Assembly (NCBI RefSeq): GCF_001281265.1
Contig: NZ_JXDB01000015.1
Span: forward strand, 1-35,075
DNA: 35,075 nucleotides
Direction of reading: 5' to 3'
Source: Apilactobacillus kunkeei DSM 12361 = ATCC 700308
GTDB taxonomy: Bacteria; Bacillota; Bacilli; Lactobacillales; Lactobacillaceae
Positions 1 to 7,709 of this stretch are shown in pieces. Position numbers and translations under genes: made by a program. How positions within the stretch are numbered: position 1 is the first letter of the stretch; every line of letters begins with the position of its first letter. Under the pieces are notes generated by a model. It was not told where the DNA came from and did no database searches. It was given only the letters and a program-made list of their open reading frames with translations.

Positions 1-48
1 CCAATCCCCTGTAGAATACAGAAAATCAGTTGCCCAATTAAATAGTTA

Positions 49-93
49 GAAAGCTGCTTTTATTTATTTGTTCAAAATAATAGTTGCAGTTCC
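49..93 (-). repeat. Diverged ~45-bp repeat, inverted copy of 34983-35026
   Basis: Read on the minus strand, this segment runs GGAACTG, then an AT-rich stretch, TTGAACA, a 13-base identical block (ATAAATAAAAGCA) and CTTTC. The same order occurs on the plus strand at 34983-35026, with about four mismatches and two single-base indels by eye. It lies just downstream of the truncated adhE. It could be a dispersed intergenic repeat or a conserved leader of paralogous genes outside the window. Its nature is unknown. Confidence 0.6.
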
Positions 94-112
94 TTTGCCT
101 AGTCTTTTTTTA

Positions 113-1489
113 TTACATATATTTTTTGATAAGTTCTGTGAAGTCACTATTTTCTCGTGGGTAAGCAATTTTCTTAAGGTTTAGTAAATCAGAGTCAGTA
201 ACGTTATGTGAAATTGAGTTAAAGCCCCATGAACCAGTACCTAAAGTTAATGATGGTTCCAATCCGTTAACGATGCTACCGACTCCTCCTAGACAGCAAG
301 GAGTATTGACTAGGATTCGGCATGCCTTCATCTTTAAGCCAAATTGGGTAATCAAATCTGAATTAGTTGATCTAATTCCAGCGGTATGACCTAAACCTCC
401 ATAATTTAGGATAGATTCAAGAGTATTATAAGCATGATTTAAATCGTCAACCTTGTATACAGAAACAACTGGTGAAAGTTTTTCACCTGAAAGTAAGTGG
501 TCAATCCCAACTTCGTTTAATTCAGCGGCCAATACCTTAGTATCTTCTGGAACTTCAATCCCAGCCATATCAGCAATTTGCTTTGCTGAACGACCAGCGA
601 TTGGTCCATTAACACCACCCGTTTCAGGGTTAAACATAGTTTGAGCTAGCTTATCTTGATCGGATTCGTCGATAAAGAACACTCCTGCATCACTTAAACG
701 TTTCTTCATGTCATCATATATTTCTGAATCAATTACCAAACTATTTTCGGTTGCACAAATCATACCATTATCAAATGTCTTTGATAATACGATATCTTTA
801 ACTGCTGCATCTAAATCAGCGGACTTTTCAACATATAAAGGTGCATTTCCTGGTCCTACACCTAGTGCAGGTTTACCACTTGAATATGCAGCTTTAACCA
901 TGGCTGGACCACCTGTTGCCAAAATCGTTGCAACACCTGGGTGCTTAATCAAAGTATTCGTTGCTTGAATACTTGGTTCGCTAATCCATTGAATTGAATT
1001 CATTGGAGCCCCAGCCTTAACTGCTGCGTCTAATACAACTTCAGCGGCTTTCATTGAAGACTTCATTGCTTGAGGATGGAAGCTAAAAATAATTGGATTC
1101 CTAGTCTTCATCGCAATGATGGCCTTAAATAAAGTTGTTGAAGTAGGGTTGGTAACTGGAGTCACTCCAGCTAATACCCCTAATGGTTCTGCAATTGTAA
1201 CTGTCTTGGCTTCATCATTTTCATCAATAATTCCAACAGTTTTATGATTTTTAATGAAATTACCGACCTGGCCACTAGCAAAAATGTTCTTCATTGTCTT
1301 ATCATGAGTATTTCCACGACCAGTTTCTTCATGAGCTAACTTTGCTAATTCCGAACTATTATCCAATCCAGCTTGAACCATTGCATCTACAATTGAGTCT
1401 ACCTGTGATTGATCAAAAGTTTCTAAATCACTTAGCGCACTATGCGCATTATCTACTAAATTGTTAATCATTTCATCAACTTCAACCAT
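113..1489 (-). CDS. adhE: ALDH-only AdhE: CoA-acylating acetaldehyde dehydrogenase
   Basis: A 458-residue cytoplasmic enzyme that should reduce acetyl-CoA to acetaldehyde with NADH. It matches the N-terminal half of bifunctional AdhE: the catalytic cysteine lies in DNGMICATENS (about Cys245), and the NAD-binding ATGGPAMVKAAYSSGKPALG segment precedes it. Full AdhE is about 870 residues. Here the protein ends at two consecutive in-frame stops (TAATAA) exactly where the linker to the iron-dependent alcohol dehydrogenase should begin, and the 112 bases beyond show no ADH-like reading frame. The start is ATG at 1489, which has AGGAGG about 8 bases upstream; a TTG just before it is less well placed. 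Loss or truncation of adhE is characteristic of fructophilic lactobacilli. Acetaldehyde would then need a separate ADH, or the enzyme may serve another purpose. A stand-alone ALDH of the same family cannot be excluded. Confidence 0.9.
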   Translation of the reverse strand: MVEVDEMINNLVDNAHSALSDLETFDQSQVDSIVDAMVQAGLDNSSELAKLAHEETGRGNTHDKTMKNIFASGQVGNFIKNHKTVGIIDENDEAKTVTIAEPLGVLAGVTPVTNPTSTTLFKAIIAMKTRNPIIFSFHPQAMKSSMKAAEVVLDAAVKAGAPMNSIQWISEPSIQATNTLIKHPGVATILATGGPAMVKAAYSSGKPALGVGPGNAPLYVEKSADLDAAVKDIVLSKTFDNGMICATENSLVIDSEIYDDMKKRLSDAGVFFIDESDQDKLAQTMFNPETGGVNGPIAGRSAKQIADMAGIEVPEDTKVLAAELNEVGIDHLLSGEKLSPVVSVYKVDDLNHAYNTLESILNYGGLGHTAGIRSTNSDLITQFGLKMKACRILVNTPCCLGGVGSIVNGLEPSLTLGTGSWGFNSISHNVTDSDLLNLKKIAYPRENSDFTELIKKYM

Positions 1490-1525
1490 CAAAAACGCCC
1501 TCCTTTAATTTAGATACTACTAACG

Positions 1526-1552
1526 TTTACACCTTGATTGTAGCAGTGTAAA
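1526..1552. promoter_or_regulatory. Palindromic operator candidate over the adhE -10
   Basis: TTTACAC and GTGTAAA form perfect 7-base inverted arms separated by 13 bases; the gap contains the -10 box. Arm centres are 20 bases apart, about two helical turns, as expected for a dimeric repressor. The cognate regulator is not identified. The sequence is not a classical Rex site (TTGTGA-N6-TCACAA). Confidence 0.5.
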
Positions 1553-1565
1553 TAAAGGCTTTCAA
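1537..1565 (-). promoter_or_regulatory. Promoter of the adhE-like gene
   Basis: On the minus strand: -35 TTGAAA (1560-1565), a 17-base spacer, -10 TACAAT (1537-1542). Spacing is ideal and the start codon is about 48 bases downstream of the -10. Confidence 0.7.
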
Positions 1566-1755
1566 GGCATTTAACGCTATAAAATAATTAATTTACCATA
1601 TGTTTTTTTATAGAAACCATCTAATTTTCATTAGAAAACAAGATAAGATTGTTCAAATAATCACAATATCATATAACCATTTTATCCCCTTCACACCTAA
1701 ATTTCTCTATTGTCATTTGTACTTATTGTCTATTTTTATCAATATAAAATTAAAT

Positions 1756-1783
1756 TTGAATTTGAATATCATTATGATATTAT
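1756..1783 (+). promoter_or_regulatory. Promoter with overlapping palindrome for the ABC exporter
   Basis: -35 TTGAAT (1756-1761), a 16-base spacer, -10 TATTAT (1778-1783). The perfect inverted repeat AATATCA-TTA-TGATATT (1765-1781) fills the spacer and part of the -10, so it may be a repressor site. The rest of the gap 1566-1755 is AT-rich with nothing recognisable. Confidence 0.5.
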
Positions 1784-1813
1784 TAGCCTAATTAATAATA
1801 AGGAGATGATCTT

Positions 1814-2710
1814 ATCTTAAAAATTGACAACGTTTCGAAATCATTTTCTAAAGTCCAAGCCTTAAATAACGTTTCATTTGAAGCCAAGGATGGCCAAATA
1901 TTAGGTCTAATTGGGCAAAATGGTGCTGGTAAATCAACAACCTTCCACAGCATTCTTCATTTTATTGAATTTGATGGAAAAATTACACTAGATAATCATG
2001 AAATCACAGTCAAGGACTTCAATGAAGTGGGATACCTTCCAGAAGAACGCAGTCTATTTGAAGACCTAACCATTGAAAATCAAATTACATATTTTGCAGA
2101 ACTAAAAGGCCGCGATAAAAATTGGGTCAAGGAACGCATTAATTCATGGTTACAACGTTTCGAAGTTAAGGGCGAAACAAAGGATAAAATAAAATCACTA
2201 TCTAAAGGTAACCAACAAAAAGTCCAACTAATCTGTACCTTAATTCATGAACCAAAGTTGGTAATTTTAGATGAACCATTTAGCGGTTTGGACCCTGTTA
2301 ACGCTGACCTTTTAAAGAAAGAAATCATCAGAACTAAGGAAAATGGTGCTGCAATCATCTTCTCAAGTCACGACATGAACAACGTTGAAGAACTTTGTGA
2401 TCACGTCGTCATGCTTAGAAACGGAAACGTTGTCCTAAACGGTAGCGTTGATGAAATCAGAAACCAATTCGGTAAAAAGCACGTCTTTGTAACAACTGAC
2501 ATGTCCGTAAATGAACTAGCTGCACTTGATGGTGTCAGTGAGGTTGTTGACCGTGGTCATAATCGTTATAAAATCACCCTTAGTGATGAAGAATATGGTA
2601 AGGCTCTCTTTAAAGCAGTGAGTCGTGGTGAATACATTGAAGAATTCAGCCAACAACCACCTACACTAGATGAAATCTTTAGAGAAAAGGCGGTGGCTAA
2701 TCATGCATAA
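1814..2710 (+). CDS. ABC transporter ATP-binding protein, NatA-like
   Basis: A cytoplasmic ATPase of about 298 residues that powers the adjacent permease. Walker A is GQNGAGKST (about residues 34-42 from position 1814); downstream are the signature LSKGNQQKVQL, Walker B LVILDEPFSGLD and the H-loop SSHDM. The C-terminal part fits the NatA/YhaQ-type exporter family. The reading frame opens at 1802 and homology begins at LKIDNVSKSF, yet no ATG, GTG or TTG lies in frame there. AAGGAG (1800-1805) sits 8 bases before an ATC codon (1814), where the family normally has Met. The first conventional in-frame start is a GTG at 2027, which would remove Walker A and give an inactive protein. I therefore place the start at ATC, as for infC-like rare initiation, while a start-codon mutation remains possible. 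It overlaps the permease gene by 8 bases. Confidence 0.82.
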   Translation: MLKIDNVSKSFSKVQALNNVSFEAKDGQILGLIGQNGAGKSTTFHSILHFIEFDGKITLDNHEITVKDFNEVGYLPEERSLFEDLTIENQITYFAELKGRDKNWVKERINSWLQRFEVKGETKDKIKSLSKGNQQKVQLICTLIHEPKLVILDEPFSGLDPVNADLLKKEIIRTKENGAAIIFSSHDMNNVEELCDHVVMLRNGNVVLNGSVDEIRNQFGKKHVFVTTDMSVNELAALDGVSEVVDRGHNRYKITLSDEEYGKALFKAVSRGEYIEEFSQQPPTLDEIFREKAVANHA

Positions 2711-3947
2711 GTTCAATATTGTCTTCATGAGAAACTACCTGCTTCACCTAAAGTCCAAGAGTTTCATCGCACTACTAATTACACCAATCATTTCAGTTTT
2801 AATTAGTGCTGGAATCGGTGTATTAGTCGCAGGATCAACCAACAATTTTGATAATTACCAAGTCGCTATCGTCGGTGATTCAAGCGTTAAAAGTGAACTA
2901 GTGTCTAAGGACAAAGATTCTATTGATACCAGCATTAAATCCGAAAGTACCGCCAAAAAGGAACTTAAAAAGGACAATATTGATGGTTACATCAAGGTTT
3001 CCAAGGAAAACAACCAATACAAGGTTAACTTTGTCGGAAGTAGCTCTTTAGATAGCGACGTTAAGACTGACTTATTAGCGATTGTGAACCAAAAACAATC
3101 TGAAATTAACGTTAAAAACAGTAATGTCACTAATGAACAATACAAGCAACTATCTGTAAAACCAGCGTTTAAGTCATCAATCACTGATAAGGAAAAGAAG
3201 CAAAAAACTGAACAAACATCCAGTGCTAATACTGCATCCATCTATGTATTAATGTTTATTTCCTACTTCTTTACCATTATTTACGCTTCAATCATGTCTA
3301 CAACTATCGCCAAGGAGAAAGGCACCAAGATTTCAGAAGTTATCTTCAGTAGTGTCTCACCTAGCACATACTTCAGTGGTAAGGTCGGTGCTGTGATTGC
3401 CTTGATGGCAACTCAAATGGTAATTTACACGGGTGTTGGAGTGGTCGCATACTTCATCTTGAACATGGATCCATTCTTTAACTCACTATTCACATCCCAA
3501 CACGTATTAATCAGTACGTTTGTTGGTAATATTTTCAGCATTAACATACTATTCATCTTCATTGGTTTTGTAATCTCAATCGTTCTCGCAGCGATTTGTG
3601 GTTCTCTTTCCGCCAACGTTGAAGGAGCTTCTAAGTCAGCTCAACCACTTGTATTCTTAATTTTATTTATCTTCGTGCTTTCATTTAATTTTGTTAATAA
3701 TGGCTCTTCCGACTCAATCTTTTCACAAGTTGGATCATACATCCCATTGTTCTCATCATTCTTAATGCCAATTAGATTAATTAATCATAATGCAAACTTG
3801 TTCGAAGGAATCATTTCACTATTAATTGCGATTTTCTTCATCGCCTTTGTGACTTACAAGTTCTCAAATGTTTACAAACTATTCATGTTAAATAGTGAAG
3901 AAGGCAGCTTCTTCAAACGTATTAAATCAGCTTTAAATAATAAATAA
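2703..3947 (+). CDS. ABC transporter permease, NatB-like
   Basis: A 414-residue membrane protein, partner of the preceding ATPase. One membrane segment lies near residues 17-40. A soluble, Ser/Lys-rich extracytoplasmic domain of about 130 residues follows, and then a cluster of about five membrane segments, the usual ABC-2/NatB (YhaP) topology. The cytoplasmic loop between segments contains STTIAKEKGTKISEVIFSSV, typical of this exporter class. The start is ATG at 2703, inside the end of the ATPase gene; an in-frame upstream ATG at 2670 would overlap further and lacks a clear ribosome site. The substrate cannot be told from sequence: family members have been linked to sodium, antibiotic or peptide efflux. 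A strong terminator follows. Confidence 0.85.
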   Translation: MHKFNIVFMRNYLLHLKSKSFIALLITPIISVLISAGIGVLVAGSTNNFDNYQVAIVGDSSVKSELVSKDKDSIDTSIKSESTAKKELKKDNIDGYIKVSKENNQYKVNFVGSSSLDSDVKTDLLAIVNQKQSEINVKNSNVTNEQYKQLSVKPAFKSSITDKEKKQKTEQTSSANTASIYVLMFISYFFTIIYASIMSTTIAKEKGTKISEVIFSSVSPSTYFSGKVGAVIALMATQMVIYTGVGVVAYFILNMDPFFNSLFTSQHVLISTFVGNIFSINILFIFIGFVISIVLAAICGSLSANVEGASKSAQPLVFLILFIFVLSFNFVNNGSSDSIFSQVGSYIPLFSSFLMPIRLINHNANLFEGIISLLIAIFFIAFVTYKFSNVYKLFMLNSEEGSFFKRIKSALNNK

Positions 3948-3950
3948 AAA

Positions 3951-3987
3951 ATACCCCTGAGCAATTATGTTCAGGGGTGTTTTTTAT
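3951..3987. terminator. Bidirectional terminator between the ABC exporter and rexA
   Basis: The stem ACCCCTGA / TCAGGGGT (3953-3960, 3971-3978) has a 10-base loop. It is followed by a T-run on the plus strand and preceded by an A-run that serves the convergent minus-strand rexA. Confidence 0.9.
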
Positions 3988-6900
3988 TTAATTTTGACTG
4001 GTTTATTAATTGATAGTAAATAGATAAACTTATCAGTAACTGGTTTATGCAAGATATTTTCTAACGCCTTGGCATATAAATTAATTTGTCCACGGTATCG
4101 TTTGATAACTCTTTGAATATTTTTATCGTTATCAGATGGAACATAGTCTGTCTTGTAATCAAATAGGATGACTTGGTCATCTAATTCAATATATCCATCA
4201 ATAATTCCATGTATCAAAATTTTTTCTGTTGATTTTTCATCAAATCCTGAGAATACTAAATTAGCATCCATTAACATTGAAAATGGTGCCTCACGATGAA
4301 TACGATCGTGATGCGCTAGCATTTGTAGTCCTAACTCACTTTCAAAAACATTGATTACCTCATTGGTTTGAACGAGTTCAGCAATTTCCGGAGTAACTAC
4401 CTTGTCTGCAACTAAGCGTTGTAGCATCCCTACCACATCACCTACTTCAGGTTTATGGTCCAATCGTACTTCTTGTAGCAACAAATGAGTGGCTGTTCCG
4501 ACCTCTGCAGGAGTTGGTTTAACCACTGATTGCATGAACTTAGGAACTGCAAAATGAGTGCTTACATACATATTCTTTTTCTTATTATTGTTCTGCCAAT
4601 TTTCATCATAATTACCCAATTCAATGCTATCTGGATCTTCAAATAGTCGTTTAATCTCTGAAACTGATTGATATGCAGTTGTATGAGTCGCAACGTCATT
4701 TGAGTAAGTATAATCCAATACTTGATCCACATCATCAACATCGATGTCTTTTGGTACCAATTTCTTGGCACTTTGAACAATATGGCTCAACCATTGCGCA
4801 TTTTCAGCACTATCTCCAGATGGGCTATGTTGTGATAAATCATTAGCATTCACAAATTCGACATCAAAATTAGTTTGATCTTCATTAAGACCTGTATATG
4901 AGACATCATCGCCAAATTTGTTTCTAAATTTTGGATGACGGACCAAAGCTGGTCCTATCCAATCTAAATAACTTTTGGCACCACTTCTTAAAGCAGCATC
5001 GACTAGCAAGGTGTCACCACTAGCAGCCTTGTTCCATGCATCGATGACCTTGGTTCTGTCGTTTTCATTCTTGCTGGCACCAACAATGAATAGTTGTTGT
5101 TCAGCACGGGTTAGTGCAACATATAACTTTCGCATTTCCTCAGCTAATAATCCTTGATTTTCAATTGCACCAACCACTTGGCGTTGCAATGAATCTTGTT
5201 TAATTCTGGTCTCTGGGTCTGTGTAAGTAATCCCTAATCCTAGATGATCATTTAAGATATATGCCTTATTACTATCTTGTCTATTGAAACCATGTGAGGC
5301 ATCCATCAAGAATACAACCGGAAATTCCAATCCTTTACTACCATGAATAGTCATTACTGAAACTGCGTCTTGATTATCATCAGCATTGGCTTCGTCTAAG
5401 TCCTCGTTTCTTTCTTGCATGCGACGCACGAAACGTACAAATTGGAATAATCCCTTAAAACTAGTTTGTTCGTAATCATATGCACGTTCGTATAAAGCAT
5501 GTAAGTTAGCTTGGCGTTGTTTTCCAGCCGGCATTCCACCAACGTAATCCAAGAATCCAGTGGTTTCATAGATATCCCAGATTAAATCAACTATGGCATG
5601 TTGTTGGGCAACGTCTCTAAAATGTTTTAATTGTTCGACGAATGTCTTCACACGTGAGAAGACTTGGTCACCAAATTCTGAGTGATCCATATTTTCATAA
5701 TTGTCGTAGAAGTTAATTACTGCATTGAAGTAATCACCTGTTTTTTGGTTAATTCTCAAGTATGCCAATTGGTTTTCATTTAGGCCCACCATTGGAGAAC
5801 GCAATACTGCAACTAATGGAATGTCTTGATATGGATTATCAATGATTGATAACATCGACATCATAATTTGAATTTCGGTGGTCTTGAAGTAACTTTGTGC
5901 CCCATTGATTAATACCGGAATGTTGTATGAACCAAAGATATCGGAAATGATTAAGTTGTTATTTCTAGTCGAAGAAATAATAGAGATATCGGCATATTGA
6001 ATTGGACGCATCACTTGTTTATCACGATCGAATACTGGTAACTTCTTTTCAATCATTTCATTAATCTTTTGTGCGACCATTTCAACTTGACCATGTGCAC
6101 TATCTTGAACTTGGAATTGATCATCTATAGGTTCTTCTTCATCGTCTTTACTTTCATAAATCATTACATCAACATTGGATTGTAATTCGTCTGGATAGTA
6201 TTTAGCACCAGCCTTTAGTTTGGCATCCCCGGTGTAATCAATTTCTCCAACTCGTTTATCCATAGTTTGCGTGAAAACGAGGTTAATGAAATCATCAATG
6301 TTTTCAGCTGAACGGAAGTTATCTGGTAAAACAATGGTGTGACCATCATCACTATCCATGCGTTCAATAAACATTGATGGATCAGCTAAACGGAAACGAT
6401 AGATGGATTGCTTAACGTCTCCCACCATAAACATATTGCTATATTCTGGGTTAGCCAAGGTCGATAAAATCGCGTCTTGTAGACGGTTATTATCTTGGTA
6501 TTCATCAACCATGATTTCGTTATATTGGTTTTGTAGGTTCACTCTGACAGCCTTAGATTCACCATCTGAGCCAGATAAAATATCGTAGGCATAATGTTCC
6601 ACATCAATAAACTCTAAGCAATGACGTTTTAATTTAGCTTTTTGATAGCTATCAGTGAATACTAAAACCACTTGAATTAACTTTTCGATTAATTGCTTGG
6701 AAGCCTTCATCACTGAAAGGTTTTCTTCTTCGTTTAAAGCAAAATATTTACCCGGTAATTTTTGCATCGCCTTCTTAGCATTATCACGAATATCTTTAAT
6801 ACGGTCATGAAGACCTTTGGCAATATCATCATAATCCTTGGTAATACGTGGAAATGCCTTAAACTTCAGATTTTCAAAAGATTGCTTGATATCATTCCAG

Positions 6901-7709
6901 TCTGAGTCAGGTAACATATCATACAATCCGTTGATTTGATCGATATCAACTTGAACCGCTGCAGCTTCTTTTTCCATCAAGTTTTCGTCAGCAATCCGTT
7001 TAGCAGATTCAAAAGATAGTCGTTGCTGGGTCAAATCATTTTGAATGAATGGTAGAAGGTTGTTTTGGTAAAAATCTGAATGAACTAGATTATCGCCCTG
7101 AATATCGTAAATTTTAGTGGTGCTCTTTAACCATTCCACTGGGTCACGATTTACGTTAGCGTAGTCGTAAATTCTAAATAATAAATCGGTTAGACCATCG
7201 TCAGAACGGTCATTGGAGAAGTTTTCAGTCAATTGCGCAAATAGGCCATCGCTATCGTTAGCATATAGGTCTTCACGGACTGAATCCCATACCTGTTCTT
7301 TTAGCATTTGGCTTTCTGTTTGATCCGCCAACAGTCTAAAGTTAGGGTCCAAATCAATAATGTAATAGTAACTTTGGACGATTTTTTGACAGAATGAGTC
7401 CATCGTTGAAATGTCGGCAACGGGTAAACGACGTAATTGACGTACTAAAAATGCCTTAACATCGGAGTTATCTGCCTTTTTTAATTCTTGTTGGAGCGCC
7501 TTTTGAATACGGTCACGCATTTCCTTGGCAGCGGCCTTGGTAAATGTAACGATTAGCATTTCATCGATGTTAACGCGGTCGTTTAATAACTTGTTGATGA
7601 CGCGATCAACTAGGACACGGGTCTTACCAGAACCGGCTGATGCGGAAACAAGGACGTTTTCATCAAAATGTCCTGTAACGGCTTCTTTTTGTGGCTTTGT
7701 ATATTCCAT
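3984..7709 (-). CDS. addA: RexA/AddA helicase-nuclease subunit
   Basis: The 1241-residue UvrD-like helicase and nuclease subunit of the AddAB/RexAB complex, which processes double-strand breaks for RecA loading. Visible motifs: a Q-motif glutamine (Q7), Walker A ASAGSGKT (residues 23-30), Walker B VDEYQDNN, motif V MTIHGSKGLEFP, motif VI RKLYVALTRAEQQ, and the C-terminal PD-(D/E)XK nuclease GIIDGYIELDD...FDYKTD (about residues 1165-1188). The length is normal for the family. Its start codon overlaps the rexB stop (TAATG), which indicates translational coupling. It is the second gene of the rexB-rexA operon. Confidence 0.96.
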   Translation of the reverse strand: MEYTKPQKEAVTGHFDENVLVSASAGSGKTRVLVDRVINKLLNDRVNIDEMLIVTFTKAAAKEMRDRIQKALQQELKKADNSDVKAFLVRQLRRLPVADISTMDSFCQKIVQSYYYIIDLDPNFRLLADQTESQMLKEQVWDSVREDLYANDSDGLFAQLTENFSNDRSDDGLTDLLFRIYDYANVNRDPVEWLKSTTKIYDIQGDNLVHSDFYQNNLLPFIQNDLTQQRLSFESAKRIADENLMEKEAAAVQVDIDQINGLYDMLPDSDWNDIKQSFENLKFKAFPRITKDYDDIAKGLHDRIKDIRDNAKKAMQKLPGKYFALNEEENLSVMKASKQLIEKLIQVVLVFTDSYQKAKLKRHCLEFIDVEHYAYDILSGSDGESKAVRVNLQNQYNEIMVDEYQDNNRLQDAILSTLANPEYSNMFMVGDVKQSIYRFRLADPSMFIERMDSDDGHTIVLPDNFRSAENIDDFINLVFTQTMDKRVGEIDYTGDAKLKAGAKYYPDELQSNVDVMIYESKDDEEEPIDDQFQVQDSAHGQVEMVAQKINEMIEKKLPVFDRDKQVMRPIQYADISIISSTRNNNLIISDIFGSYNIPVLINGAQSYFKTTEIQIMMSMLSIIDNPYQDIPLVAVLRSPMVGLNENQLAYLRINQKTGDYFNAVINFYDNYENMDHSEFGDQVFSRVKTFVEQLKHFRDVAQQHAIVDLIWDIYETTGFLDYVGGMPAGKQRQANLHALYERAYDYEQTSFKGLFQFVRFVRRMQERNEDLDEANADDNQDAVSVMTIHGSKGLEFPVVFLMDASHGFNRQDSNKAYILNDHLGLGITYTDPETRIKQDSLQRQVVGAIENQGLLAEEMRKLYVALTRAEQQLFIVGASKNENDRTKVIDAWNKAASGDTLLVDAALRSGAKSYLDWIGPALVRHPKFRNKFGDDVSYTGLNEDQTNFDVEFVNANDLSQHSPSGDSAENAQWLSHIVQSAKKLVPKDIDVDDVDQVLDYTYSNDVATHTTAYQSVSEIKRLFEDPDSIELGNYDENWQNNNKKKNMYVSTHFAVPKFMQSVVKPTPAEVGTATHLLLQEVRLDHKPEVGDVVGMLQRLVADKVVTPEIAELVQTNEVINVFESELGLQMLAHHDRIHREAPFSMLMDANLVFSGFDEKSTEKILIHGIIDGYIELDDQVILFDYKTDYVPSDNDKNIQRVIKRYRGQINLYAKALENILHKPVTDKFIYLLSINKPVKIK

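Noticed and set aside
1-112. Remnant of the AdhE alcohol dehydrogenase domain
   Set aside because: All three minus-strand frames have stops and no ADH motif; the stretch instead contains the 45-bp repeat.
1600-1791. 63-codon plus-strand frame upstream of the ABC exporter
   Set aside because: No ribosome site, extremely AT-rich composition, and it overlaps the exporter promoter and palindrome.
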